Assembly (NCBI GenBank): GCA_025504975.1
Contig: JANUWI010000021.1
Span: forward strand, 1 to 64,000
Length of the DNA stretch: 64,000 nt
Origin: Plenodomus lindquistii
Lineage: Eukaryota > Ascomycota > Dothideomycetes > Pleosporales > Leptosphaeriaceae
Direction: 5' to 3'
In this document: one piece after another, positions 55,247-63,399 of the stretch
Position numbering within the stretch: position 1 is the first letter of the stretch
Layout of the letters: each line of letters opens with the position of its first letter
Notes under the pieces: generated by a model
Databases searched by the model: none
What the model saw: the letters and a program-made list of their open reading frames with translations, nothing else
Told to the model about the DNA's origin: nothing
Position numbers and translations under genes: made by a program

Positions 55247-55724
55247 TATAAGGATTTTTTTAAATAGCTATAATATAAAGTAGCTAGTATTAAAAAAAAC
55301 GTAAAGGTTAGTTTTTAAGAATAGGCGTTATATATAGATAGTAGTAGTTTATTACTAAAATAGTAAAAGTGCGCTTCTAAAAAAAGTAATAAGTATATTT
55401 AAAATAACTAAGTATATTATTTACTTATTTATATAAATTAAATATAATCTACTATAAAAGTATTTTAATATTTCTATATACTTGCGTTATTCTATATTAT
55501 TCTATACTATTCTATATTATTCTATACGTAAAATCTATAGAATATTATAGAATTTTATAAAACGCACGTAACTTATTTTATATAGCTATTCTACTAAGTC
55601 TATAGAATATATACTACGTAGAGTAGTATTATCTACTAGTTATAGAATACTAGCTCTAGCTATCTAGTTATTTGTTCTTTTATTTCTATATAGTTATTAC
55701 TTTCTTCTTTTCTAGTTTATAATA
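55247..55724 (-). repeat. 3' LTR of the nested chromovirus
   Basis: Partner of 61,719-62,197. Long identical blocks include 'gtagtagtttattactaaaa', 'gtaaaagtgcgcttctaaaa' and the imperfect 12-bp repeats of 'tattctatactattctatat'. Nearly all differences are C/T or A/G transitions, plus one 1-bp indel (ctagctatctag versus ctagcctatctag). In element orientation the 5' edge reads TATTATAAAC where the other LTR has TGTTATAAAC, that is, TG turned to TA. Confidence 0.93.
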
Positions 55725-55725
55725 C

Positions 55726-55740
55726 TATCCCCTCTTTTCT
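55726..55740 (-). other. Polypurine tract
   Basis: On the minus strand AGAAAAGAGGGGATA ends next to the 3' LTR (plus-strand tatcccctcttttct). A purine run at this position primes plus-strand DNA synthesis in LTR retroelements. Its four-G run stands out in this G-poor region. Confidence 0.75.
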
Positions 55741-55849
55741 AGCTTTATATTTTTATAAACTAATTTAATAGTTTTTTATAGCACCGCTTATTATTATTTT
55801 ATAGGCGCTTAAATTAATTATATTAGTTTTTTTACTATAGTTATATATT

Positions 55850-56322
55850 AATACTATATAAAAAAAAATCTAGAGTACTAGATATTATTATTAAAAAAAG
55901 AGTATAGTAACTATTATTATAATAGTATAAAAAAGTATATACTAGTAGAGGTTCTACTTTTAGACTTTTTAAAACTAGATAAAAAGCTTACTTATTTTAA
56001 GTAATAAAAAATAGAGGCTAATAAAGCTAAAGCTGTAGCAGTTAAAGCCCTATTTACTACGCGTTAGAAAAAAGATCTTTTTTAAAAATAAAAGAAACTA
56101 TTAAAGCGTTGTAAATAATAGTAGGTAGATAAATTAAAAAAATTTATAACTAATATTAAAGTTTTAGAGACTAGAGAGGCAATAAATTATAAAGTATCTC
56201 TTTTAAATAATAGTTTTATACTAGAAATGCTATCTGTTAACTAGAGTTTTTTTATACTATTTTTTCTAAAAGGCAATTCTAATTTTAATAGGTTAATAGG
56301 TAATACGCCTAATACTATATAA
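55850..56322 (+). pseudogene. Opposite-strand, coiled-coil-like frame between pol and 3' LTR
   Basis: One plus-strand frame from about 55,850 to the TAA at 56,320-56,322 reads as charged, heptad-like protein: VEVLLLDFLKLDKKLTYFK, then IEANKAKAVAVKALFTTR, then KKLLKRCK, then VDKLKKFITNIKVLETREA, then a Ser/Asn/Pro-type tail. Stops are TAA/TAG only. It looks like the C-terminus of a protein with an Ala/Glu/Lys/Arg coiled coil followed by a disordered acidic tail, a style seen in fungal transposon-associated hypothetical proteins. I cannot name the family. It converges with, and just overlaps, the end of pol on the other strand (~56,310). It may be an accessory opposite-strand ORF or the remnant of a captured gene. 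Confidence 0.5.
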
Positions 56323-56480
56323 AAAGTTACTAGTAGTTTATAAAGTTTATCTCTAGTTTCTATATATTTTTAGAATTATTATACTCTAACTATTTAACTA
56401 GGTATTCTTTATTACTTTATTTTCTTTAATATATTATTATATTTTTAACTTTAAACTTGTTTTTTTCCTATTATTTATAA
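56310..56480 (-). pseudogene. Chromodomain at the integrase C-terminus
   Basis: The minus strand reads KNKFKVKNIIIY.RK.SNKEYLVK.LEYNNSKNI.KLEINFINY (56,330-56,475). It matches the chromodomain pattern 'eyeVEkIl..R...g..eYLVKWkGY...enTWEp..nl.nc', with the two Trp codons now TAG. Chromodomains of chromoviral integrases bind modified histone H3 and steer insertion to heterochromatin. That fits the location, but function is lost. Confidence 0.85.
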
Positions 56481-57560
56481 TAGAAGGTTGTCTGTAATAG
56501 AGTTAAAAAGTTAGCTAGTTCTAATATCTTTATATAGAATCTAGAGTGTACTTTAGCGTTAGGTAGAAAGTTAAGTGTATATATAACTAGTTCTTTCTAG
56601 TTTTTAATTAAAAATAGTCTAACTTTAACGTAGTCTAATCTGCAATTAGGTTATATTATATAAAAGTTTTTTATAAAAAAATATACTTTATCCTTTTTTT
56701 TTAGCTAAAGTGCTGTTTTTTATTTTTTATTAATATATAAAATACTACTGCGTTAAGCATCTAAAAAAGCTTTACTTAATTCTTTATAAACTTTTTTTAG
56801 TTTTTTAGCTATAAGTATAGCTGCTTCTGTCTTCTAACAGAGTAATATTCTAGTAAAGAGATTTAGGTATCTTCTATAGTTAGTAAAATATAGAGTCTAT
56901 TCTATAGACTCTAAAACTTTATTATTATATACTATCTACGCTATAGGTAATAGTAAAATCTAATTATTTTATTACTAATTAATATATATCTATAAGTAGG
57001 CTTTTATAGTGTAATTTATTTACTCTATTTATTTATCTATTTCTAGATAAAAAGCTATAGATAGTTTCTATTGCGTTCTAATAGTAGTAAGAAGTAATAT
57101 CTAAAAGTTTAATATAAATAGCTTATTTTAGTTACTAATAATTAACTTTAGAATGCTATAATATCTAATGATTCTATTAATAAAGATGTATACTAGCTAT
57201 ACTACTATAAAGTCTTTTTTAAATAGAATATACTTAGCTGCCTTTATAAATTAATTAGGTATAACTATAATTACGTTATACGTAAATTTAGTAACTAGAT
57301 TTTTTAATAGAGGTAGACCTATTATAAAGTCTATAGAGATATTCTTTTAAAGTATTAAAGGTAGTTCTAGTGCTTATATCTCTTTATAAAGTGCGTATAT
57401 ACTATACTTATTTTTCTAATAGTCTATATATTTACTAATAAAGTCTATAACTTTATTCTTTATATTTCTAAACTAGTAATTCTACTAAATTAGTTCTATA
57501 GTATATTAAATGCCTAGGTAACTATATATAGGGTTTTTATAGTAGCTTTAAATAACTATT
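56480..57560 (-). pseudogene. Integrase (HHCC + DDE core) of the chromovirus
   Basis: The minus strand shows the zinc-binding region first (57,420-57,540): YLGI..TIELI, then N.F.....VIDFISKYIDY.KNK, where family H, C and C have become Y in places. Next is the core start KNISIDFIIGLPLLKNLVTKFTYNVIIVI (first catalytic Asp kept, ~57,327). The second Asp region reads LIISN.NKLF (Asp to Asn), and FYLEIDK.IE.IN corresponds to 'fHPeTDGQtERtN' with its Glu kept. The C-terminal part (56,500-56,750) reads KDKVYFFIKNF..., LDYVKVRPFLIKN and VHSRFYIKILE (family: G.vWL...n......kLd.k..GPf.i......y.l.LP.....H.vFHvs.L.p). It is catalytically dead. Confidence 0.88.
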
Positions 57561-57769
57561 TCCTATAACTTCTCTATAGGTTTAGGTGTAATAGTAAGTA
57601 CTACGCTAAATATTCTAGTAGATTCTAATAATCTATCTTTATTAGCTTTAAAAATTATGTTTTTAATAATTCTTTTAGATCCTGTAATATCTGTTTTTTA
57701 GCTAAAAATGTTAGCTTTACTATTATTTTTACCTAGAGTATATATAATTTTAAATTTATACTAGCCTAG

Positions 57770-58070
57770 TATTTCTAACTATTATACTTATTATCTATTA
57801 AAAGTCTTTGTTATAGTAAAGCTTATAAAGTTTTTATAATCTAAAAATATTATAAGTTCTAAGCAGCTCTCTACGTAGATACGCTAGTACTTTAATATAT
57901 TAATAATAGCTATAAGTTCTTTATTATATACATTATAGTTCTTTTTAGGTACTATAAACTTTCTAGAGTAGTATATAATTAGATACTATTTACTATCTTG
58001 TTTTTATAATACTACTGCGCCTATTATAAAGTCTAATACATCTATTTTAAAGCGTAATAGTTTACTACTT
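57770..58070 (-). pseudogene. RNase H of the chromovirus
   Basis: The minus-strand frame reads IDVLDFIIGAVVL.KQDSK.YLIIYYSRKFIVPKKNYNVYNKELIAII, then LKY.RIYVESC, then FLDYKNFISF. This matches the Ty3/gypsy RNase H pattern D.SD.aiGavL.Q......hPvaf.SrkL...E.nY...dkElLAiv.a...wR.yl......v.TDhk.L, with Trp and Gln codons turned to stops. The first Asp and the Glu of 'NKELIAI' remain. Confidence 0.9.
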
Positions 58071-58079
58071 TAGAAAAAT

Positions 58080-59010
58080 ACTAATATAAGTAGTTCTACG
58101 TATACCTACTTTATATTATTAAATATAGTTTTTTTATTTTATCTCTATTTCTAAGCTTATTCTTTTTTAGTTAGCTTTATAAAAGGCGCTGCTTTTTTAA
58201 AAAGTTTTTAATAAACTATTAGTTAAAGTTTATAAATCTAAAAAATAACTAGATATTTTTTATAGTTTTAGGTGTAGGCTAGTCTATAACTACTTTTATT
58301 TTATTTTTATTTATTTTTACTCTATAGATACTAACTATATATTCTAGAAACTCTACTTTTTTTTTATACTACTTGTATTTTTTAGGTTCTAGTTGCAAGT
58401 TATACTGTTTAAATATAGTTAGAACTTATTTAATATACTAGATATATTTCTATTTATTATTTAAATATATAAAAATATTATTAAAATATGCAATAATAAA
58501 GATATCTAGATATTTTTTTAAAATATTATTAATAAAAGCCTAATATATTACTAGAGTATTAGTAAAACTAAAAAGTATTACTATATATTTATAGTAGCTG
58601 TAGCGTATTCTAAATACTATTTTCTATTCTTTATTTATTTTTATATAAATAAGGTTATACGCGCCTTGTAGATTTAATACTATAAAAATCTTTATATAGG
58701 CTAATTAATCCTTTAACTCTAATATATTAGGTAATAGGTATTAATTTTTAATTATAATATTATTAAGCTTTTTATAGTTAACGTATAACTATAGCTTACT
58801 ATTCTTTTTTAGTACAAAGAGAATAAAGTAGCCTGCTAGTAATTTAGAAAGTTAAATAAATTCTTTTTTTAGGTTAACTTTAATGTACTTTTTTAACGTT
58901 TTAAGTTCTTTTTCTAATAGTCTATAAATTAGTCTAAAAGTTAGTTACTTTCCTTTTTATAGAATAATTTTATAATTCTAAAGTTTATATTTAGGCAATG
59001 CTGCTGCACT
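58080..59010 (-). pseudogene. Reverse transcriptase of the chromovirus
   Basis: The minus strand shows IYRLLEKELKTLKKYIKVNLKKEFI (58,880-58,960), then SKLLAGYFILFVLKKNSKL.LYVNYKKLNNIIIKN.YLLPNI (58,740-58,860). Next are FIVLNLQGAYNLIYIK, FRIRYSYYKYIVILFSFTNTL and the active-site stretch IIAYFNNIFIYL (58,462-58,500), where family YLDDILIY has Asp-Asp turned to Asn-Asn (G to A). The pattern matches gypsy RT domains 1-5 with no frame shift seen. It is inactive because of the YLDD loss and internal TAA/TAG stops. Confidence 0.93.
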
Positions 59011-59269
59011 TATCTCTTTCTAAAAAAGTAGTTTAAATTCCTTATACTTTTTAGAGATCTCTAAAATTACGTAGTTTTTCTCTACTTTTATCTATTAATC
59101 TAGTAGTACTTTACTAGTATCTATAGAGTTAGACCTATATTACTTATAGTTATTTTTATTTAAATATTATTCTCTAATAATCTTTTCTATATTATATACT
59201 GCAATTTATTTTTTATCTACTATTATATAATAATAATATATAGGCTAGCTTATAGTTACGTCTAATCTA

Positions 59270-59640
59270 TAGCACTTAAATTAAAATATTCTTAATTTCT
59301 AATTAATTCTAGAATTGTATTTTATAAACTAAAGAAAGCTAAAAATAATATTATATATTAAAAGGCTAAATACGTTAAAGTCTATACATTTCTAGTAATT
59401 TCTAATAATTAAGTCTAATTCTATTACTTTATATATAATTCTAGATTAACTAGGCATAGCCTTACTATTAATTACGTTTATAAAGTAAGGAATTTATTTT
59501 TTTAATAAATATAGACCTGCTATATATACTATACGCGTAGATATAAAGTTTACTTTATATTCTAAATCTATTATAGCTATTATAGTATATTTTTTAAGCT
59601 TTATTTTAAACTTAGTTAAGCCTGTAGCTTCTACTACGTA
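59270..59640 (-). pseudogene. Retroviral-type aspartic protease of the chromovirus
   Basis: The minus strand reads ATGLTKFKIKLKKYTIIAIIDLEYKVNFISTRI (59,540-59,635), where family 'a.iDSGAe.nFis' has Ser-Gly-Ala replaced, then INVINSKAMPS and RNY...IDFNVFSLLIYNIIFSF (family ILG.pWL), followed by YNSRIN.KLRI. Proteases of this type cut the Gag-Pol polyprotein. The active-site Asp remains but the adjacent Ser-Gly does not. Confidence 0.75.
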
Positions 59641-60838
59641 AATAAAATATTTTATAGAGCTAGAGTATAGCGCTAGTCTAAAAAAAACTTATTTTTAAAT
59701 CTATAAAAGCGTTTTTTATTTTTATACTTTTTATATTCTAGATTAAAGTATATATACTATATTTAATTATAATATATTCTATTAATAATAGTTTGCATCT
59801 AGATGCGTGCTCTATTATTATTAAAGTTTAGAAAGTAGCTTTATACGCGTTTATTCTATAGATATTTAGAGTAAATTTTATCTATATAGTTATATATTTA
59901 GTACGTATAGTAGTTAAATTAATATAGAAAGTATTTTATTTCTACTTTATTTAAATAGTAGATAGCACACGTGTTATGCGTATATAAGCTCTATAATATA
60001 CTACTATATTATTTATTTTATTAGTTATTTATATAGTATAAACGTCTATTACTTTTACTTTATTAGGCACTCTAGCGCTTTAGAGTATTATTTTTTCTAG
60101 CTAGAGTATTGTTTATTCTATAGGCTTTTTTTTTAGGTAGTAATTTTATATTATTCTATTCTAGTATGCCTGTAGTTTTTAGAAGACCTAGTTATTATAG
60201 TTTTCTCTATAGGTAATCTACTAATTTATAGTATTTTTTAGCTATTATAGTACTTATACTATAAACTTTTTATTATTAAAAGTATTTTATAGTTTTTATA
60301 TTAATTTTTTAACGCAGCTGTTAATTATTATAGTGCTGTTATTAATATTATAGGTTAGCTATTCTATAAGCTATTAAATAGCTTTCTCTAAATATTTTTT
60401 TATATTACTAAGTTTTTAATTCTATTATACTAGAATAGTTTATATCTGTAGTAGAGGTATAGTAGCTTAGTACTATAATTTAAACTTTTTTATTTTTTTC
60501 TATTTAGTATAGTATTTTTTTATAGATTTATATTTATTATTTAAGTTTTCTGTGTTTACTACTAAAACTTTCTAATACTTTAGGTGTTATTTAATCTTTT
60601 TATTTAAAAAAGCTTTTTTTTGTATATAATTCTAGATTGTAGTAATAGAGAGTAGTTTTTTATTTTCTATATTATCTAATAAGCTAATTAAAGCGTTAGA
60701 GATGTCTAAGCAGCTTACTACGCTATTAAAGTTAAATAGTTTAATACTAGAGATAATTATCTACTTATTTTTTATATTTTTATTAAGTGCTTTAATTTAT
60801 ACTATATTAACCTAGCGTATAACTTTATTTTTAGACTA
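59640..60838 (-). pseudogene. Region between Gag zinc knuckle and protease
   Basis: About 1.2 kb on the minus strand linking Gag and protease. Stops are TAA/TAG. No separate domain was recognised. Surviving words such as 'gtgctgttattaat' (60,340) show moderate RIP. It is probably the spacer of the Gag-Pol polyprotein. Confidence 0.5.
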
Positions 60839-60880
60839 GTAGTTTTATATAAAGTAGCCTTTTTTACTATATTTATAGCA
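60839..60880 (-). pseudogene. Gag CCHC zinc knuckle (damaged)
   Basis: The minus strand reads CYKYSKKGYFI.NY. The spacing fits C-x2-C-x4-H-x4-C with the second Cys, the His and the last Cys all changed to Tyr (TGC/TGT to TAC/TAT and CAC/CAT to TAC/TAT), the exact RIP substitutions. A basic Lys/Arg/Ser stretch precedes it. Such knuckles bind element RNA. Confidence 0.8.
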
Positions 60881-61702
60881 CGTTAGTAGCTTTCTACTAG
60901 ACTACTTTTAGTTACCTTTTTTTAGGTAGATTTTTTTTTTAATAATATTATTAATGTGTATAGGTTCTATACTATAGCTTTAGTAGATACTTTATTATAT
61001 AGGTTAATAAGCCTAATAGCTTTATTTATTATTAGGCAAGTATTATAACCTCTAGAGTTTTCTAGACTTCTACCTACCTGTAGTAGGTAATGTTTGTCTA
61101 TAGCTTTATTTAGCTAATTTAAGTTTATATAGGTTATTATTAATATAGATTATATCTTTTACTAGATTATCTAGTATTCTAATAATACTTCTAGATTTTA
61201 TAAATTTTTTATAAACTTCTAGTTTAAAACTTTACTTATACATATATATTAATACCTTATTATTCTAGTTAAATTATTTTTAGTATTACTAAAATATTGT
61301 TGTGTAGTCTATAGCAGACTTAGTTTATTATAATATTTAGATTTTTTCTTTAGTAATAATTAATTCTTTAAAAAAAAAGAAAATTATTTAGAGTTTGTTT
61401 TTAAATGCGTTCTAGTCTTTAATTAAATTAGCGTTTTTAGCGTCTATAACGTTTTTATTTATATATTTACGTAAGAATAGAGTAACCTACTTTTTAGTAT
61501 CTTTTTTTATAAAACTAGTTATAATTATAACTTAGTTATTATTATTAACCTAATCTCTTTTAATATAGAAGTAATAATTGTACTAGAGGATCTATATTTT
61601 AAACTTAGCTTTTTTTTTAAAGTAGAGGTTAGACTTAGCTACGCGAGTACTAGAGTAGCTAGTAGTTAAAGTATCTAGAGTATCTATAAAAACGTTGCTT
61701 AT
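60880..61702 (-). pseudogene. Gag protein of the chromovirus
   Basis: One minus-strand frame is readable from about 61,702 to the zinc knuckle without a shift. It starts near ISNVFIDTLDTL (probable former ATG now ATA at 61,700-61,702). It continues with FIKKDTKK.VTLFLRKYINKNVIDAKNA and then the capsid-like block NAFKNKL.IIFFFFKELIITKEKI.IL..TKSAIDYTTIF (family pattern of Retrotrans_gag: 'W..f...l...F.......a...l..l.q..s..dY...F'). Then come LEVYKKFIKSRSIIRILDNLVKDIIYINNNLYKLK and an Arg/Lys/Ser-rich tail. Gag forms the particle shell. Only TAA/TAG stops interrupt it. Confidence 0.8.
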
Positions 61703-61774
61703 TTTAAAGTGTTTAAAGTATAAAAATCTTTTTAAATAGCTATAATATAAAGTAGCTAGTATTAAAAAGAACAT
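61592..61774 (-). pseudogene. Only ATG-started ORF: LTR-Gag junction fragment (60 aa)
   Basis: This 60-codon frame starts at an ATG inside the 5' LTR and crosses the LTR edge at 61,719. It continues into the genuine Gag N-terminal frame (KISNVFIDTLDTLTTSYSST...) until a TAG that probably replaced a Gln or Trp codon. The first ~18 residues (MFFLILATLYYSYLKRF) are translated LTR and unlikely to be real protein, although they look like a membrane segment. It is therefore a chance survivor of Gag, not a small gene. Confidence 0.8.
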
Positions 61775-62197
61775 AAAGGTTAGTTTTTAAAAATAGGCGT
61801 TATATATAGATAGTAGTAGTTTATTACTAAAATAGTAAAAGTGCGCTTCTAAAAAAAGTAATAAGTATATTTAAAATAACTAAGTATATTACTTATTTAT
61901 TTATATAAGTTAAATACAATCTACTATAAAAGTATTTTAATGTTTCTATATACTTGCGTTATTTTATATTATTCTATACTATTCTATATTGTTCTATGCG
62001 TAGGATCTATAGAATATTATAAAATTCTATAGAACGCACGTAATTTATTCTATGTAGCTATTCTACTAAGCCTATAGAATATACGCTATATAGAGTAGTA
62101 TTATCTACTAGTTATAGAATACTAGCTCTAGCCTATCTAGTTATTTATTTCTTTGTTTTTATATAGTTATTGCTTTTTTTTTTTCTAGTTTATAACA
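61719..62197 (-). repeat. 5' LTR of the nested chromovirus
   Basis: Partner of 55,247-55,724, and slightly less mutated (for example it keeps 'ttgttctatgcgtagg' and the TG at its 5' edge, in element orientation TGTTATAAAC). The inner edge leaves only ~16 bp before the inferred Gag start. No primer-binding site matching a tRNA 3' end could be recognised there. Confidence 0.93.
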
Positions 62198-62202
62198 CGC
62201 AA
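62198..62202 (+). other. Right target-site duplication (cgcaa)
   Basis: It abuts the 5' LTR edge; the partner is cataa at 55,242-55,246. After removal of the insert and one copy, the frame reads gta cgc aac tat ata aac, continuing the gag-like frame of the outer element. Confidence 0.7.
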
Positions 62203-62628
62203 CTATATAAACTATTAAGTTCTCTTTTAAAATAAATACAAGTAGAAAATAAACTCTTTTTCTGCTAGGGTTTACGCTATAAAGGCTAATTATAAACTTA
62301 AAAAGAAAAATAAAAATAAAGAAAAGAATAGTAACTCTAAAATAGAGAAAAAGCCTAACTTAAATAATATAGGCAAGCTAGTAGAGAATTGTTATTAGCT
62401 TCTATATAAAACTATATTTAAAAGTATAAATAGTATAAATTTATAAAAGTATTATACTATATTACTATATAGTATTAATATTTAAAAGTAGTAGCTATAT
62501 TTATTTTTTTTTATCTAACTACTATAAAATAAATATATTAGATCTCTATAATTACTATAGATTCTTTTAATTCTTTTTATTAATTTAGATTTAACTTTTA
62601 TACTTTAATTATATAAAAATAGAAGTAA
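62203..62628 (+). pseudogene. Continuation of outer element Gag frame
   Basis: The frame starting cgc aac tat at 62,198 continues through a Lys/Asn-rich basic stretch (FSARVYAIKANYKLKKKNKNKEKNSNSKIEKK, about 62,258-62,350) typical of a Gag C-terminus. It ends in the Asn-Gly/Leu-rich region near 62,380. The protease frame that follows is -1 relative to it (codon starts shift from 2 to 1 mod 3), which would fit a -1 Gag-Pol frameshift. No slippery heptamer can be trusted after RIP. Confidence 0.55.
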
Positions 62629-63000
62629 GCTAAAACTCTAGTAAATATAGATATAAGTATATACTTTACTAACTCTAAATATATTACTAAGTATAGTTTT
62701 TATAAAATTAATATTACTGCGCTTTTAAACCTAATTCTAGTAAATAGTAAAAAGGTAAATACTATATACTAGGTAGTAGAGATTCTAATTAAATATAGAA
62801 TATATATTAGTAACATGCTCTACTATATTACTAGTATAAAAAAATTTAATATTATTTTTAGAATAAACTAGCTAGATATTTATAAGCTATACTTTTATTT
62901 TAGCAGCCTCTATTTAATAACTTTTAACTCTTTATACTATATTAGATACTATATTAGTAAAAGCCTTCTAGAAACTATTTAAAATAATAGAGTGCCTCTA
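62629..63000 (+). pseudogene. Aspartic protease of the outer Ty3/gypsy element
   Basis: The plus-strand frame reads AKTLVNIDISIYFTNSKYITKYSFYKINI (62,629-62,715), corresponding to 'a.aLvDtGas...is...a...' with the catalytic Asp turned to Asn. Then come a VNTIY.VVEILIKYRIYISNMLYYI stretch and NIIFRIN.LDIYKLYFYF (62,847-62,890), the family's 'iiLGmdWL..y......'. Spacing between the two motifs (~70 residues) is normal for retropepsins. It is inactive. Confidence 0.7.
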
Positions 63001-63399
63001 GCTAGTAATATACATTTTAATATAAAAGTTAAATAAATCTACGTAATTTTAGTATAAGCTATATATATATCTATACTATAATAGCTAGAGTAAATAATCT
63101 AAATAAAACTATATAAATAGAATAAGTTTAAGTAACTACTTAATAAATCTCTATAATATTATAAAAAGCTTATAAAAAAAGTTTTTAATAACTTTATATA
63201 ATATACTACTATTATAGTAAAAGACTTTAATAAGTATATATTAAAGCTTAAATAACTAGCTTTTTTAAAAAAAAAATCTACGTACTAGTACTAGCTTAGG
63301 TATATAACGCTAAAAGTATAAAAAATATTTTTAATTTAACTTTAGTAGGCTAGCTACTACTTTAGTGTATAAATATAAACTACGCTATTAATACTAATA

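Larger units (their letters stand above)
55247..62197 (-). mobile_element. Ty3/gypsy chromovirus, complete but RIP-inactivated, nested, minus strand
   Basis: 6,951 bp bounded by ~478-bp LTRs and a 5-bp target duplication. On the minus strand it has, in order: 5' LTR (right), Gag with CCHC knuckle, aspartic protease, RT, RNase H, integrase with HHCC and DDE features, chromodomain, polypurine tract and 3' LTR (left). RT before integrase, plus a C-terminal chromodomain, place it in the chromovirus group common in fungi. More CA, TG and GCA words survive than in flanking DNA, so it is younger or less heavily mutated. Stops are nearly all TAA/TAG. No active protein can be made. Confidence 0.93.
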
